A stretch of 64,000 bases of DNA from Rhinatrema bivittatum (Eukaryota; Chordata; Amphibia; Gymnophiona; Rhinatrematidae): NCBI RefSeq assembly GCF_901001135.1, contig NC_042627.1, positions 2,524,500 through 2,588,499 on the forward strand. Direction: 5' to 3'. Below the pieces are notes generated by a model that was given only the letters and a program-made list of their open reading frames with translations, was not told the DNA's origin and did not search any database. A program made the position numbers and the translations under genes. Shown in pieces: positions 30,681 through 42,010 of this stretch; position 1 is the first letter of the stretch; each line of letters starts with the position of its first letter.

Positions 30681-31014
30681 GACATATCTTTTATGCAGAC
30701 AGGTGTAGATAATCTTCTGTGCCGAGTAAGGACTCAGACTACCTCATTAGCAGTTACGGACAAGCTGCCACAGACATCAATGATATTTTATGACAAACAG
30801 TCCAGGAACATATGCATTGGCCAAAGTGCTGCAGGTAGTCTGTACCCAATAGATATGTGTCAGTGTGCATCTCGGTGAGTGACGTGCTGTGTTAGCCTCT
30901 GTCTCTCTGAGTGTCTGGGGGATGATGTTGCACTTGTAGGTCCTCTCTTACAATACCACTGAATACTCCATAGCAGGCAGTGTGTGTGCATTCATGTTGC
31001 ACACACTGGCTTTG
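30681..31014. other. Intergenic, nothing recognised
   Basis: Single-copy-looking sequence between the fold-back element and a CR1 3' end. Confidence 0.4.
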
Positions 31015-31178
31015 GACACCAGTGAACCACTGCTATTACTAGCAACAGTAGCATAGGATATACTTAGTTTTTGGGTTCTTGCCAGGTTCTTATGGCCTGG
31101 ATTGGCCACTGTTGGAGACAGGATGCTGGGCTTGATGGACCCTTGGTCTGACCCAGTATGGCATGTTCTTATGTTCCC
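31015..31178 (+). mobile_element. CR1 LINE 3'-end fragment
   Basis: AGTTTTTGGGTTCTTGCCAG, GGCCTGGATTGGCCACTGTT and GACCCTTGGTCTGACCCAGT, ending GTTCTTATGTT, match the 3' end of the CR1 copy at 13966-15114. Confidence 0.8.
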
Positions 31179-31788
31179 CTGCTTGTTCTGTGCTGGGGCA
31201 GTGCATGTGTGTGTGTGTGTGTGTGTGTGTGTGGCTTGCATTGCTGCTGTACCTGTTCTGTGGTGGAGCAGTATGTGTGTGTATGTGTCAGGGAAGCTTG
31301 CACTGCTGTTGCCTGTGCTGCCCCTGTTCTGTGGTTGGGCAGCATGTGTGCTTGTGTGCATGTGTGTGTGAGGGAAGCCTGCTATGCTTGTTCTTGGTGG
31401 GGCAGTGCATGTTTGTGTGTGGCTTGCATTGCTGCTGTACCTGTTCTGTGGTGGAGCAGTGTGTGTGTGTGTGTGTGTGTGCGTGAGGGGGAAGCTTGCA
31501 CTGCTGCTGCCTGTGTGTGTGTGTCAGGGAAGCTTGCACTGCTGTTGCCTGTACTGCCCCCTGTGGTTGGGCAGCATATGTGCTTGTGTACTTGTGTGTG
31601 TGTGTGTGTGTGAGGGAAGCCTGCCGTGCTTGTTTTTGATGGGGCAGTGCATGTTTATGTGTGGCTTGCATTGCTGCTGTACCTGTTTTGTGGTGGAGGA
31701 GTGTGTGTGTGTGTGTGTGTGTGTGGGAAGCTTGCACTGCTGGCGCCCGTGTGTGTGTGTGGGGGGGAAGCTTGCACTGCTGGCGCCC

Positions 31789-31823
<35 letters not shown>

Positions 31824-31850
31824 AGGAAGCCCATACTTCAGTAAATGCAG
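31179..31850. repeat. TG-rich compound repeat
   Basis: (TG)n runs alternate with a longer imperfect unit of roughly 230 bp containing GGCTTGCATTGCTGCTGTAC, CTGTTCTGTGGTGGAGCAGT and GGGAAGCTTGCACTGCTG. The long ORFs on both strands here come from this composition and are not genes. Confidence 0.85.
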
Positions 31851-33120
31851 AATGCAGGGACTGACAATGCTGGAGTCTGCTTGCTAGGAGATGATGAAAG
31901 AGCTTAGCCTGCACGGTTGCCATGGAATAGCGGTGCCAGTCCCCGGCTCCTCCCTCCTGTAGTGCTGGAGAGTGTGCCCGGAAGGCTCCATCTTCCTCCC
32001 TGCTCTCCCCTCCCGGGAACTGGTGCCCTCTCTGCAAGAAGCTGCTAGGAGCCCAGGCATGGGGACGCTCTTCTCTCGGTGACCGAGTCAGTCCTTGGCT
32101 AGCACAGGTCAGATGGGTTTTGGGCTCCGCTTTCTTCTTTGTGTCTAATGGGCTACTGCACATTTATAACAAGCCCTGGGTGGCTTGTGAGTGTTCGGCA
32201 GCCTCGCCATGGTGGCCACGGATTGCAGCAGAGCTGGCTGGGTGCCCGGGCACCAGCTGTATCAGCAGGAGGGAGTGGGAGTGGGGGCTTGGACTGACCC
32301 AGATTTGCCCTTGGCAGAGTCCCCATGGGCAGCCCTTTGGCACTGTCGCTGCCCTGCGACCCCCAGCTTCCTTTCTCGGCTGTAGGCACAGACTGTGCTG
32401 GCCAGCCTGCTCCTCTCACCCTCGACCTTTGCACTGGGGAAATCAGGCGAATGCTTACAGAGAAAAACCCGCTCCCTGCTTCTCCCTTTTTATCTGCGGT
32501 CTTTCTCCTCCCCACCTCTCTCTCCCGCCCTTCTGAAATGCCAGTGACCCCCATTCTCCTGTCCCCGGCTGCTGCTGCGGCAGAGTTTATTTGCTGTCTT
32601 CCTATCTCTGCTGTGTGTTTAAGTTTTATTGCTGCTCCATGATTGCCCGGCAGAGTAGAGAAATGTTTTTATGAGATGGCCAGCTCATCCCATGCCGACA
32701 CTGGAATTTCCAGTACTTGTTCCCAACTGTTCTGCTTTTTGCAGGAATATCCAGTACAATCAGTACCTGCAAATCCAAAATGTGCCCGAGTGTCCTGTAA
32801 ACTCTAGCAATAAGTCAGTGTCGGACAGACCTGTGCCCTCGCCACCACTCTTCTGGATTCCCTGTGCCTGGCTCCTGAACTTGCTTCCATCTGCTGCCTG
32901 CCCTGCTCTTTGCTCCTGAACAGACGTCACCGTGCCTGCCTGACCACATCTGCCTCACGATTCTGTTCCATGCCTTTAGCCCTGTCAGTCAGCGATCCCC
33001 CCTTCCAAGATCATGACAGTTTGCACAGGGCATAGATCCGGCTGATGATCCCTTGCCTCACAGACGGTCCAGCAACAACAAAACAAATCAAGATCACATT
33101 ATTGGGGTCCCAAAAGACCA
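31851..33120. other. Intergenic; possible PGAP4 5' exon region
   Basis: GC-richer single-copy sequence. PGAP4 orthologues have a non-coding first exon upstream of the coding exon, and a piece around 31930-32106 followed by CACAG|GTCAGA could be such an exon. The only support is position and a weak donor. Confidence 0.2.
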
Positions 33121-33123
33121 TTC

Positions 33124-33530
33124 TTTAAGAACATAAGAAATTGCCAAGCTGGGTCAGACCAAGGGTCCATCAAGCCCAGCATCCTGTTTCCAACAGTGGC
33201 CAAACCAGGTCACAAGAACCTGGCAATTACCCAAACACTAAGAAGATCCCACGCTACTGATGCAATTAATAGCAGTGGCTATTCCCTAAGTCAACTTGAT
33301 TAATAGCCATTAATGGACTTCTCCTCCAAGAACTTATCCAAACCTTTTTTTGAACCCAGCTACACTAACTGCACTAACCACATCCTCTGGCAACAAATTC
33401 CAGAGCTTTATTGTGCATTGAGTGAAAAAGAATTTTCTCCGATTAGTCTTAAATGTGCTACTTGCTAACTTCATGGAATTCCCCCTAGTCCTTCTATTAT
33501 CCGAAAGTGTAAATAAAAGGACTAAATCAA
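33124..33530 (-). mobile_element. CR1 LINE 3'-end fragment
   Basis: Starts AAGAACATAAGAAATTGCCA, then GGGTCAGACCAAGGGTCCAT, ACAGTGGCCAAACCAGGTC and, further right, antisense CR1 C-terminal coding (CAAATTCCAGAGCTTTATTG). Reverse complement of the 15000-15110 region. Confidence 0.85.
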
Positions 33531-34780
33531 CTAAATAAAGCTAAATAAACTACAGTCGTCCCTAGCTATGACTATGCCAAGTCCATCATTTGCACAACCG
33601 GTCACAGCCGGAGCTTCATCTCTGACTGCTCCTTCACCTTGCCTATCTCTGCCACCTTGGAATGATGGCAACCCTGAAACCTACTGAGGCTTCATCAGTC
33701 AGTGCCTGATTCACTGAGCTCCAGCCGGCCACTGACCTGTCTGGTCAGGCTCGGGCATGGACCTCTCCAGTCCCTGTACTCTCCAGGTATTTCTGACCTG
33801 CTTCAGGAAGCTCTTTCATGAGCCTGCTCCAGCATTTTTCTGTAACACTGACCGGGGATATGGACCCTTTGTGCTGTGGTGCAATTGGTGCCACCTAGCG
33901 GGTGAACTCACCAGGCTTGCCCTGGCAGCTGGCGGAGAAGGCCTTGGACAGCATCGACTGGAGCTCCTGATAAGACTCCACCGTGCCTGCCTGACCGTTA
34001 CCGCCGGATTTTCTCAGGACTGCGAGCTCAGAAAATCCAGGTGTAAGTTTGTAGCTGAGGCCTTGTGCCTCGGGTGATGTGACTTGTCCAAGATCACAAG
34101 GAGTGGCAGTGGAATCTGAACCCTGGTTTCACTGATTCTCTAACCACGAGACCCTCCTCCTCCAGGGCCCTTTGCTGCCCTTTGTGAAAAATTACGGTGC
34201 TGCCCACCCCCACTCCAGATCATTCAGTGCCTGTCCCGGGCCCATCAAATAAAGCCCAGCTCCGTCCTGCAATCTGTATTTTATTAAAAACTGACAAACT
34301 GTCCGTCCCCCCCCCCCCCCCCCCCCCCCGGAACCCATGGATAGGGAAGGGCATTAGATACCCTAGGCAAACCTTACAGCCTTACTCTGGGTGCAGGGAT
34401 TGATTGCCAACAGTCGCTGGCGCTGAACAGCTGCTCGGGCAGGGAGATTAAACCTGAACATCTGGCTTGGTCACCCCGCAGACCACTCCAACAGGTTGCT
34501 GACCATGCGTTCCCCAAGGGGCAGCAACTACTCCCCACTGCCTCCGTTGTAAACCTTTGTTGCCCCTGACTTCACGATCCTCCAGAATGAGATGTGATTT
34601 GTTTCCCCTCCCCTGCTCTGGGTGCAGATCCTGTGTCTGATTTTTGTAATTAAGCCATGAGGAGGTGTCTGAGTTGAGACCAGGAAGGGTGGGGAGTGCC
34701 TGGAGGGTCCTCTCCCTCACCATGCTCTTCAGCCATAGGAGGGAACTCCTCCTCCCCTACTCTTTGGGAGTCTCTAACTC
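33531..34780. other. Intergenic with a poly-C tract
   Basis: No gene recognised. A run of about 27 C is at 34303-34329. Confidence 0.4.
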
Positions 34781-34849
34781 TGCCAACAAGCCCGATGACA
34801 TTAAAATGGCCGAGAAGCGCTGCTTTAGATTATTACAGAAGGTGGTGGT

Positions 34850-36665
34850 GCGGGTGGGAATGTTGGAAAGTATGAGCGAAGAGATCAAATCTGCAGAGGA
34901 CCCAAAATTATTCAAAGCACTGAAAGCCTAAGCTGATTGTGAAGAATTGCAGGAAGACCTGGCGAGATTGGGAATTGGGCGCCTAAATGGTAGATGGAAT
35001 TGAACGTGGAGAAGTGCAGAGAGATTCATATAAGGCAAAAGAATCCTAAGCTATTTGTATGCAATGGTGGACTCCACCCAGGAAAACGATCTTAGAGTCA
35101 TTGTGGACAATGCGATGAAATCCGCAGCTCAGCATGTGGCAGCAGTCAAAAAAGCAAATAGAAAATTAGGAATCATTGGGAAAGGAGTAGAAAATAAAAT
35201 GGGGAATATCATAATGTCTCTGAATAGATCTATGTATGGCCGCATCTTGAGCACTGGGTGCAGTTCTGTTTGCTGTTCCTCAAAGTCATCTTTAGCAGAA
35301 CAAAAAAACCTAGAGAGAAAAGCAATAAGGTTCTCTATAACCTTGATTGTGCTTTGTCAGTTTGAGAGCTATAGAGACTTTGGGCTGGATTTTCAAAGCT
35401 CTACGTGCATAAAGCCAGTGGATTTACGCGCTTAGAGGGGGTTACGCACGCCGAGCCTATTTTATAAAGGCCCAGCGATGCGCGTAAAGCCCCGGGATGA
35501 GTCTAAGTCCCGGGGCTTCAAAAAAGGGGTGGTTCGGGGGCAGGGCGGGTCCAGAGGCCTCCAGCACTGCGGCCATTTGCGCTGTGTTGGAGGATCGCGT
35601 GCCAGCAAGCTCCTGGCGCATGTAACTTGCACCTGCCCAGAGGCAGGCACAAAAGGTAAGATAGAGGTGGGGTGGGAAGGTTAGGGGAAGGGGTGGGAAG
35701 CATAGAGTAGGGGGAAGGGAACAGGTGAAGGCCGCGGGTGTCGGCGCGGGCGCGCAGGGTGCACAATGTTGCACCACCTTGCGCGCGCCAACTCCCGATT
35801 TTATAACATGGGCATGCACCTGCGCGCCCATGTTATAAAACCGGGCGTCCATGTGCGCGTGCCGAGTAGAGCGCGCACATGGACGCCAGCGCGCTTCTTT
35901 GAAAATCTACCCCTTTCTGTCTCTGGTACGTGCACAGATTGGAACCAGTCGATATATGTCACACTGGTCGTGTTGTGATGTTTTATTGTATATGTTTGCC
36001 GAGAACAATAGATCAAGCGAGTTAGACATTTTTTAAATAAGTAAAACCCAAAAATTATTACAGGATGGAACGGCTCCCTTATGAAGAAAGACCCGACAGG
36101 TTAGGGCTCTTCCACTTGGAGAAGAGAGAAATGAGATAGAGAGTTATAAAATTAGGAGCGGCATGGAACAGGTAAATATGGAACTGTTACTAACACCATC
36201 ACATAGCGCTAGGAATCGGGGCCGCTCCATGAAACTAAGAGATTGAACTCAAATTTAAGAAAGGTTTTTCTAGTCCCCACACGTATCTCGCCAGAAAATG
36301 TGCTTAAGGCTCATAGTATAAAGACCAATTGGGTCCGTCCAGTCAGCGCAGCTATTCCTGTGCCAGGTGTCAGTGGTAAAGTGCGGCTGCTTGTAGGATA
36401 TCCCTCCTGTTCTCATTGCTTCTCCACCATCCTTCTCAGACGAGCATATAAGATCCTAAGAACACGAGTGCCTTGCTCCTTCCAGCTCAGCCGCCTGTCT
36501 CTGACACTGGTTAGTCTGGGTCACCTAGAAGTACCCGGAAAATGCCAACAGGAAAGTCTGTTATTGGTCTGTCTGGCTAATAATTAATTTCTTATGGACC
36601 TGGCTTCCAGAAACTTGTCCAAAGCTTTTTTTAAACTCAGTTTTCTGCCATTATCTTCTATGTTA
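34850..36665 (+). mobile_element. CR1 LINE C-terminal region, split by a TIR element
   Basis: Plus-strand reading gives EEIKSAEDPKLFKALKA (from the FADDTKLF region), later DNAMKSAAQHVAAVKKANRK and LGIIGKGVENKM, then after an interruption at about 35388-35912 the continuing 3' region (GATGGAACGGCTCCCTTATG, CTTCCACTTGGAGAAGAGAG). The two halves are collinear with the CR1 copy at 13966-15114. Frames are broken. Confidence 0.75.
35388..35912. mobile_element. Non-autonomous TIR element inserted in CR1
   Basis: Left end GGGCTGGATTTTCAAAGCTC and right end CTTTGAAAATCTACCCCTTT are inverted repeats. Inside, GCGCGC-rich stretches and a local palindrome (CATGTTATAAAACCGGGCGT region, about 35790-35850) are present; no ORF of transposase type. 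Related decayed sequences with TTTGAAAAT ends occur near 48640-49110. Confidence 0.65.
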
Positions 36666-37030
36666 CTATGTTTCTGTGCCGAAGCCTTCTAAAATGTCCA
36701 TGTTTGTGTGATGTCTCCCTGCTTCTACACATTTTTCTCTCCTTAAGTGTCTCTCTATGTATATTTTACAGGAAAGGCCATGCGCCATTTTGGAATCCTT
36801 TCTTTGACCTGCTTTCGACCTCTCAATGTCCTTATGACGTCTATCCTCCAAACCAAACACAGTACTCAAGGTGGGGTTTTACCAGTGACTTACAGAGCAA
36901 CAAGATTACCTCCTTTTATCTGGTGTTGATATCTCTCCTTATCTCTATTAGAATTTTATTAGTAAAAATCAGTAAATTGGCGCTCACAATAGATATTAAA
37001 TTTTAAGAAATGTTCCTACCAATTTCAGGT
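36666..37030. other. Intergenic upstream of PGAP4, nothing recognised
   Basis: AT-rich sequence without a recognisable gene or repeat end. Confidence 0.35.
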
Positions 37031-37039
37031 GCACGTTCC

Positions 37040-37230
37040 TACCAATTTATTTATTTATTTATTTATTCAATCTTATATACCGGCTTTCAAGTTCATTTCA
37101 AGGCGGTTTACATTGATTGAAGTTGCAGTAGCAACCTTCAAACACATATATACTAAAAACAAAACATGGTACATGACTAAAATACATTAAAACCAAAAGC
37201 TAGCTGACTAAAAATATATTAAACGTGCAC
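37040..37230 (-). mobile_element. L2-type LINE 3'-end fragment
   Basis: (TTTA)n followed by CAATCTTATATACCGGCTTT and GGCGGTTTACATTGATTG, the reverse complement of the L2-type tail found at 15350-15430. Lies about 100 bp upstream of the PGAP4 coding exon's acceptor. Confidence 0.6.
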
Positions 37231-37332
37231 GTCTCTTTATTTTCTGAGTGCTCACCTCAGTGATGCTGGTTTATATGAAATAATAAGACCAACAATTCCT
37301 AACTCTAAGTTATTCTGTGTTTGTTGATTGTA

Positions 37333-37415
37333 GGTTCAACTGGGGGGATTGCTGAGACCTATAGTGCTTTCACCCACAGCTTGAGAGGCAGCCAGCAGAA
37401 GGTCCTATCAGGGGC
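37333..37415 (+). other. PGAP4: Probable 5' UTR part of the PGAP4 coding exon
   Basis: A likely 3' splice site (TTTGTTGATTGTAG, AG at 37331-37332) lies 83 nt before the start codon. PGAP4 orthologues join a non-coding first exon to one large coding exon, so this stretch would be untranslated. Confidence 0.5.
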
Positions 37416-38651
37416 ATGCGAGCAATATCATGGCACTGTTTCTTATTGTGGCTTTGCCCCAGAGGGGGACGCTGCACCAGCCCCTTCCTCCATCTGCTCA
37501 TTTTGACGGCAGTGACCTTCGGAGTACTGTTGCCCCTGCTGTGCCATGGTCTTCTCCACTCGTACTTTTATGTCCGTAGGTGGCACCTGGACCACATGAG
37601 CTTGGAGTTTTTGGAACAGAATCTGGAAGAAGCGCAGGCCGCTGCCCAGTATTTTGATAACCTGCATTTGTTGAACTCATCATCAACATTGATGTCTTCG
37701 GTCAATGCTGATGGGCCTTCTCCTAAGCCTTGGTTGGTGATCACCATTGTCACTGTGCATCGGCAGCCAGAGTACCACTACCCACTGCAGGTGATGTCCC
37801 GCTTCCACCACCTTCTGGCACAGTGTGGCGATGCCTGCCATCACCACCAACTCTTCATTTGCAATGTTGACCAGGACCCACAGAATCACAGGGATGCCCA
37901 TGTCCTGGCCAAGTTCTTCCCCACTGTAGTGCGCTATGGTGAAGAAGAGGGTGCACCATCTGAAGACACCAGTTCTATCAACCTCTTTGAAAAGGAGAAG
38001 CAAGACTATGCTTACTGCTTGTCCAAGACACTGTTGACCTTTGACACAGAGTATGTGCTGATGGTGGAGGATGATGCAGTACCAGAGGAAGAATTCTTTT
38101 CAGTTTTGCATCACTTGCTCCTGGCACGGTTCTCAGAGGCTCCACTAGGGGGTGCTCTCTACTTCAAACTCTATCACCCAGAGCGGCTGCAGCGTTATGT
38201 GAATCCTGAACCCATGAGGATCCTGGAGTGGATTGGGCTAGGAATGTTCCTGGGTACCCTCCTGAGTTTGGCATACACCCGGGCAGTTGGCTATCAGTCC
38301 ATCAGTTGGCCCATTTTCCTCTTCTTTATGCTGTACAGCATGGCATTGGCAGAACTCTTTGGACGCCATTACCTCTTGGAGTTGAGGCGTTTGGCGCCAG
38401 CACTTTATAACGTTGTGCCTGCTACTGAGTGTTGCACGCCTGCTATGCTGTACTCTAGTGCCTCTGCCACTCGAACGTTGGGGTACCTCAATGAGTTCCA
38501 CTGTAAGCCAGGCTTTGCCAAGGACACAGCTCTGTACTCCATCCTCAGTGAGAAGGGGGAGTGGGCATCTGTGGTGGAGCCCAATCTAGTGAGGCATGTG
38601 GGGCTTCACTCCAGCCTCAGAGGGACAAATAGTGACCCCAAGCTACTTTGA
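37416..38651 (+). CDS. PGAP4: PGAP4 (TMEM246), Golgi GPI-GalNAc transferase
   Basis: PGAP4 adds the N-acetylgalactosamine side branch to the first mannose of GPI anchors in the Golgi after attachment to protein. The 411-codon ORF is intact and close to human length (about 403). Membrane segments: residues about 24-46 (HLLILTAVTFGVLLPLLCHG) and a hairpin of two at about 268-289 and 293-313 that interrupts the catalytic domain, the unusual layout known for this enzyme. The acidic motif VEDD at 217-220 (VLMVEDDAVPEEEF) is the DXD-like donor-binding site. PWLVITIVTVHRQPEYHY, FEKEKQDYAYCL, KLYHPERLQRYVNPEPMRIL and RHYLLELRRLAP are family signatures. The N-terminal 20 residues match poorly, so the start codon is the least certain part. 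In human, PGAP4 is divergent from RNF20, as here. Confidence 0.95.
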   Translation: MRAISWHCFLLWLCPRGGRCTSPFLHLLILTAVTFGVLLPLLCHGLLHSYFYVRRWHLDHMSLEFLEQNLEEAQAAAQYFDNLHLLNSSSTLMSSVNADGPSPKPWLVITIVTVHRQPEYHYPLQVMSRFHHLLAQCGDACHHHQLFICNVDQDPQNHRDAHVLAKFFPTVVRYGEEEGAPSEDTSSINLFEKEKQDYAYCLSKTLLTFDTEYVLMVEDDAVPEEEFFSVLHHLLLARFSEAPLGGALYFKLYHPERLQRYVNPEPMRILEWIGLGMFLGTLLSLAYTRAVGYQSISWPIFLFFMLYSMALAELFGRHYLLELRRLAPALYNVVPATECCTPAMLYSSASATRTLGYLNEFHCKPGFAKDTALYSILSEKGEWASVVEPNLVRHVGLHSSLRGTNSDPKLL

Positions 38652-40285
38652 GTCCTTAAATTATTGCCCTTGCAAGAAAGAGAAGAGTCACAGACTTCCC
38701 AAAACATAACCAAAAGGGGTGTCAAAGTCATGAACTGAACCTCAAAATGAATAATGGAGATGAACAGCAGGGGCAGGAAACAGAGGTTGACAATTAGGCT
38801 TATTTATCAAGGTCTCCAAAATGCAACAACACAGGGGTAGGTGAAGTGTAGAAAAGCAGCGCTCTAGTCTCCAGAGATGGAGGAGAGGTGAGCAGAAGGA
38901 GTGGTTCTGTGACACGCTAAACCCCTGCGCTGCTCACAGCCTTGACACAGGACAAGCACGGGGGTCTAGGCTGATCCCTAGCCCACAGCCTGATGCTCTG
39001 TTTCTCCCCTCCCTAGCCACACAGAGTGTTACACTTTGACGAGAGGTCATTTGAAATCTTGGGTCATTCAGGCTTTTAGTACCTAGTTCCTGTTTTTTCT
39101 CACACAAAAGAAATGCATCCTTAAAACAAAGCCTGCACCTCTGAGGTGCTCAGTATTATAAAAGTGCACGCACAGTGGGCAGTAAGATGCAGCCTGTGCC
39201 ACTGACATGTGATCAGCTTGTGTGGTGCCGTCTGCAGCTCCTGCTCCTCCATGGCCCGGTCCAGTCTGGTGGATGCACTGTGAGGATCATTTGTGCGCCT
39301 CTGGCTCCCAGGGTTTGGGGGGAATTCCAGGGCAGAGTAACGATGTTACTCTGCAGAGTAACATCGTTACACCAGGAGAGGTAGGGGCTGTTGCTTGCTC
39401 TGAGTAGGAGCCCAGCATTGGTTCACTCAGACGTGGGATCCGTTCTGTGACATGAGCTCTGCCCACTATGCTCAGGGACTGTTGGTTGGTTTTGTCTTGA
39501 TCCACTCCACCGGGAACCAGCTTAAATGTTCAATGACGCATTACCACTGCAAAAAAGGAGAGGCAGACATGTAAAACAAGTCTCTTGAAGGTGGGCATCC
39601 TATACATTTCATTTTATGCCAGTCCAGAAAGATTTCTGTTTCTCTTTTTCCCTTTGTAATAAGGTGAAAACCAGTTTCATCAAATCAAACCAGTGGAAGG
39701 TACCAGTCCTTTAAGACAATAACTGCTGGAATAGTGAAACGCTTAATCTTGCTTGCAAAGGTGCTCCATGAATAGCAGCTGCTCCACCGACATCGCTGTT
39801 TCAGCTGTGTCCTGCTTCTGGGGTTCCTCCAGAGCTAGCAGCCCATTGCATCGGCAGAGGAACGTACTGAGCTTCCACCCCTAATGTGGCAGTGCTTAGC
39901 CAAATGGGCTGGGTAGGATGCCAGCCTTCAAGAGACTGTTGTGATAGTTTTAAGATTTTAAATTTCTGTGCCCCACTTTTTAGCAGTGGTTTGTCTCTCA
40001 CACATAGAACTTAGTTGCATTACAACATACTAATACAGTGCCACTTACCCCCAGGCCTAGTGATCACATCCAACTCTTCAAGGTGCATCAAAGTAGCACA
40101 GCATCAGATGAGAACTGGAAGCAGCACTGGGACAGTTACCAAAACAACTGCACCAACTCCTGAAGCCTAAATCCTTCCTTGGGACCAAAAATTCAGACAA
40201 CTCAAGTCTCCCAGCTACTCTGGGCAGTGCAAGCCTATTTGGCACCCTAGGCAAAACTTTTGGCTATTCACCCCTCCCCCCTTAT
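38652..40285. other. PGAP4 3' flank and intergenic
   Basis: Probable PGAP4 3' UTR followed by intergenic sequence. No convincing AATAAA near the stop was found by eye. The only structural feature noted is the 34-bp palindrome at 39337-39370. Confidence 0.4.
39337..39370. repeat. 34-bp perfect palindrome
   Basis: GTAACGATGTTACTCTG is followed directly by its exact reverse complement, centred on CTGCAG. There is no spacer. Confidence 0.9.
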
Positions 40286-40299
40286 CTATTGGTGGCAGC

Positions 40300-40675
40300 T
40301 CCAACACTGCACTCCCTCCTTCCCACAGCAGTGGCTCCAGGACGGCGCTCGCTCCTTCCCACAGCAGTGGCTCCAGAACGGCACTCCCTCCTTCCCACAG
40401 CAGTGGCTCCAACACTGCACTCCCTCCTTCCCACAGCAGTGGCTCCAGGATGGCACTCCCTCCTTCCCACAGCAGTGGCTCCAACACTGCACTCCCTCCT
40501 TCCCATGGCAGTGGCTCCAGGACGGCACTCCCTCCTTCCCACGACAGTGGCTCCAGGACGGCGCTCCCTCCTTCCCACAGCAGTGGCTCCAGGACGGCGC
40601 TCGCTCCTTCCCACAGCAGTGGCTCCAGGACGGCGCTCCCTCCTTCCCACAGCAGTGGCTCCAGGTCGGCGCTCG
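40300..40675. repeat. 36-bp minisatellite, about 10 copies
   Basis: Unit CTCCCTCCTTCCCACAGCAG then TGGCTCCAGGACGGCG, with a variant reading AACACTGCA in place of GGACGGCG. As 36 is a multiple of three, every frame stays open, creating spurious repetitive ORFs on both strands. Confidence 0.93.
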
Positions 40676-40689
40676 CTTATTGACTTGCT

Positions 40690-41140
40690 ACAGCATTCTA
40701 GGCCAGCGATTTTCAAGCAGTGTGTCGCAGCTTCCTGGTGTCCCATTGCCCTGCTTGTGCTTTCCTCCCTCTCGTTCATCGCAGTGAGATGCACATATTC
40801 TTCTGCTAACACTGCTGCCGTTTCGTCCGGGCAGGAATGGCAGCAGCGTTAGTGGCATGGCCCTCTCTTCTTCCTGTCCCCGCAGCCCAGAACAGGAAGT
40901 GCATTACAGTGGGGTGCACAGGAGGAAGAGAAGACCATTCTGCATGAAGTCTGGCAGCAGCATGGACTCGGACCAAAATGAAGTGCATCCCGCCATCAGC
41001 GATGGGAGAAAGAACAGAGTTAAACCCCCACAGCTGATGGGATTCTTCATTCTTGGGCCACAGGGGCTGGAGAAGGAGGCTACTGCAGCTGCCATTTGTA
41101 CTGGGGAGGAGCGGGGTTCATGAGAGAAAACAAGCCAGAG
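40690..41140. other. Intergenic, nothing recognised
   Basis: No supported feature. Confidence 0.35.
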
Positions 41141-41144
41141 GGGG

Positions 41145-42010
41145 AGAGAGCCGTTTTTATTATGAGTTTTTGCCTCTACAGCGAACTTCTTTTCAAATTC
41201 TCTTTTAGCCTGTCTAATCAATGTCTTACATTTAATTTGACATCCACACAAGTGCAAGAAACAACGTAAGTTCCTGGTGTAGTGTTAAAGTTTCATGTAT
41301 GACATTTTATTGCGGCAACTCCTGAATTCAAAACAATGACTTTAAATACGATGGGGGTTTTGAATTCAGGAGTTGCCGCAATAAAATGTCATACATGAAA
41401 CTTTAACACTACACCAGGAACTTACGTTGTTTCTTGCACATGTGTGGATGTCAATATATTAGAGTGCAAGCATTACTCCAGTGTTTTGTTACATTTAATT
41501 TGCCAATGCTTATGCTTTATCTTGTTTTCTTCTGATGGATCCTTCTTTCAATTTTTGAATGAAGATCTTTTGGTTAAAATAGTCTTTCACCTCATTTTTT
41601 AACTATGCCAGCAATCATTTGGCCTTCCTTCCACCTTTCTTAATTCATAGAATACATCTGGACTGCACTTCTAAGATGGAATTTTTAACAATGTTCATGC
41701 CTTTTTCACGCTCTTAACCTTTTTAGCTGCACCTTTCAAGGTTTGGGTTTTTTTTTACTATTGTTCTCATTTTATTAAAGTTTCCCTTTTGAAAGTTTAG
41801 TGCTAGGACCATAGATTTACTTACAGTCCCCCTGCCAGTCATTAATTCAAATTTGATCATATTATGATTACTATTGTCAAGCAGCCCCACCACTGTTACC
41901 TCTCTCACCAAATCCTGTGCTTCACTGAGAATTAGATCTAAAATTGCTCCCTTTCTTGTCAGTTCCTGAACCAATTGCTCATAAAACTGTCATGTATTCA
42001 ATGTCACCTA
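41145..42010 (-). mobile_element. CR1 LINE ORF2 fragment (endonuclease-RT linker), split by a fold-back element
   Basis: Minus-strand reading gives LTRKGAILDLILSEAQDLVR and GLLDNSNHNMIKFELMTGRG, matching the CR1 endonuclease end (LDLLLTN, GCSDHEMVEF-like). Continues left into the linker region. A 249-bp insertion at 41240-41488 interrupts it. Confidence 0.7.
41226..41502 (+). mobile_element. Second fold-back element with 14-bp target duplication
   Basis: The direct repeat TTACATTTAATTTG flanks the insertion (41226-41239 and 41489-41502). Arm 41238-41334 pairs almost perfectly with 41357-41453 (97 nt each, 22-nt loop), followed by a 35-nt tail (41454-41488) outside the arms. This is the same plan as the 29909-30680 element: duplication, arm, spacer, inverted arm, 35-40-nt tail, duplication. 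The tails end alike (GTTTTG). Confidence 0.6.

Noticed and set aside
31930..32106. Non-coding first exon of PGAP4
   Set aside because: Only a weak donor (CAGGTCAGA) and position support it, so it is mentioned but not called.
31158..32163. Cys/Val-rich and His/Thr-rich ORFs of up to 291 codons
   Set aside because: Produced by (TG)n/(CA)n tracts; no domain, splice or codon support.
34303..34329. Poly-C and other homopolymer runs as functional elements
   Set aside because: Simple homopolymers, also common sites of assembly error; nothing further can be inferred.
37437..37505. Alternative PGAP4 start ATG (ATGGCACTG) in another frame
   Set aside because: It is not in frame with the conserved protein and meets a stop within the first 80 nt or so (TTTTGA near 37500).
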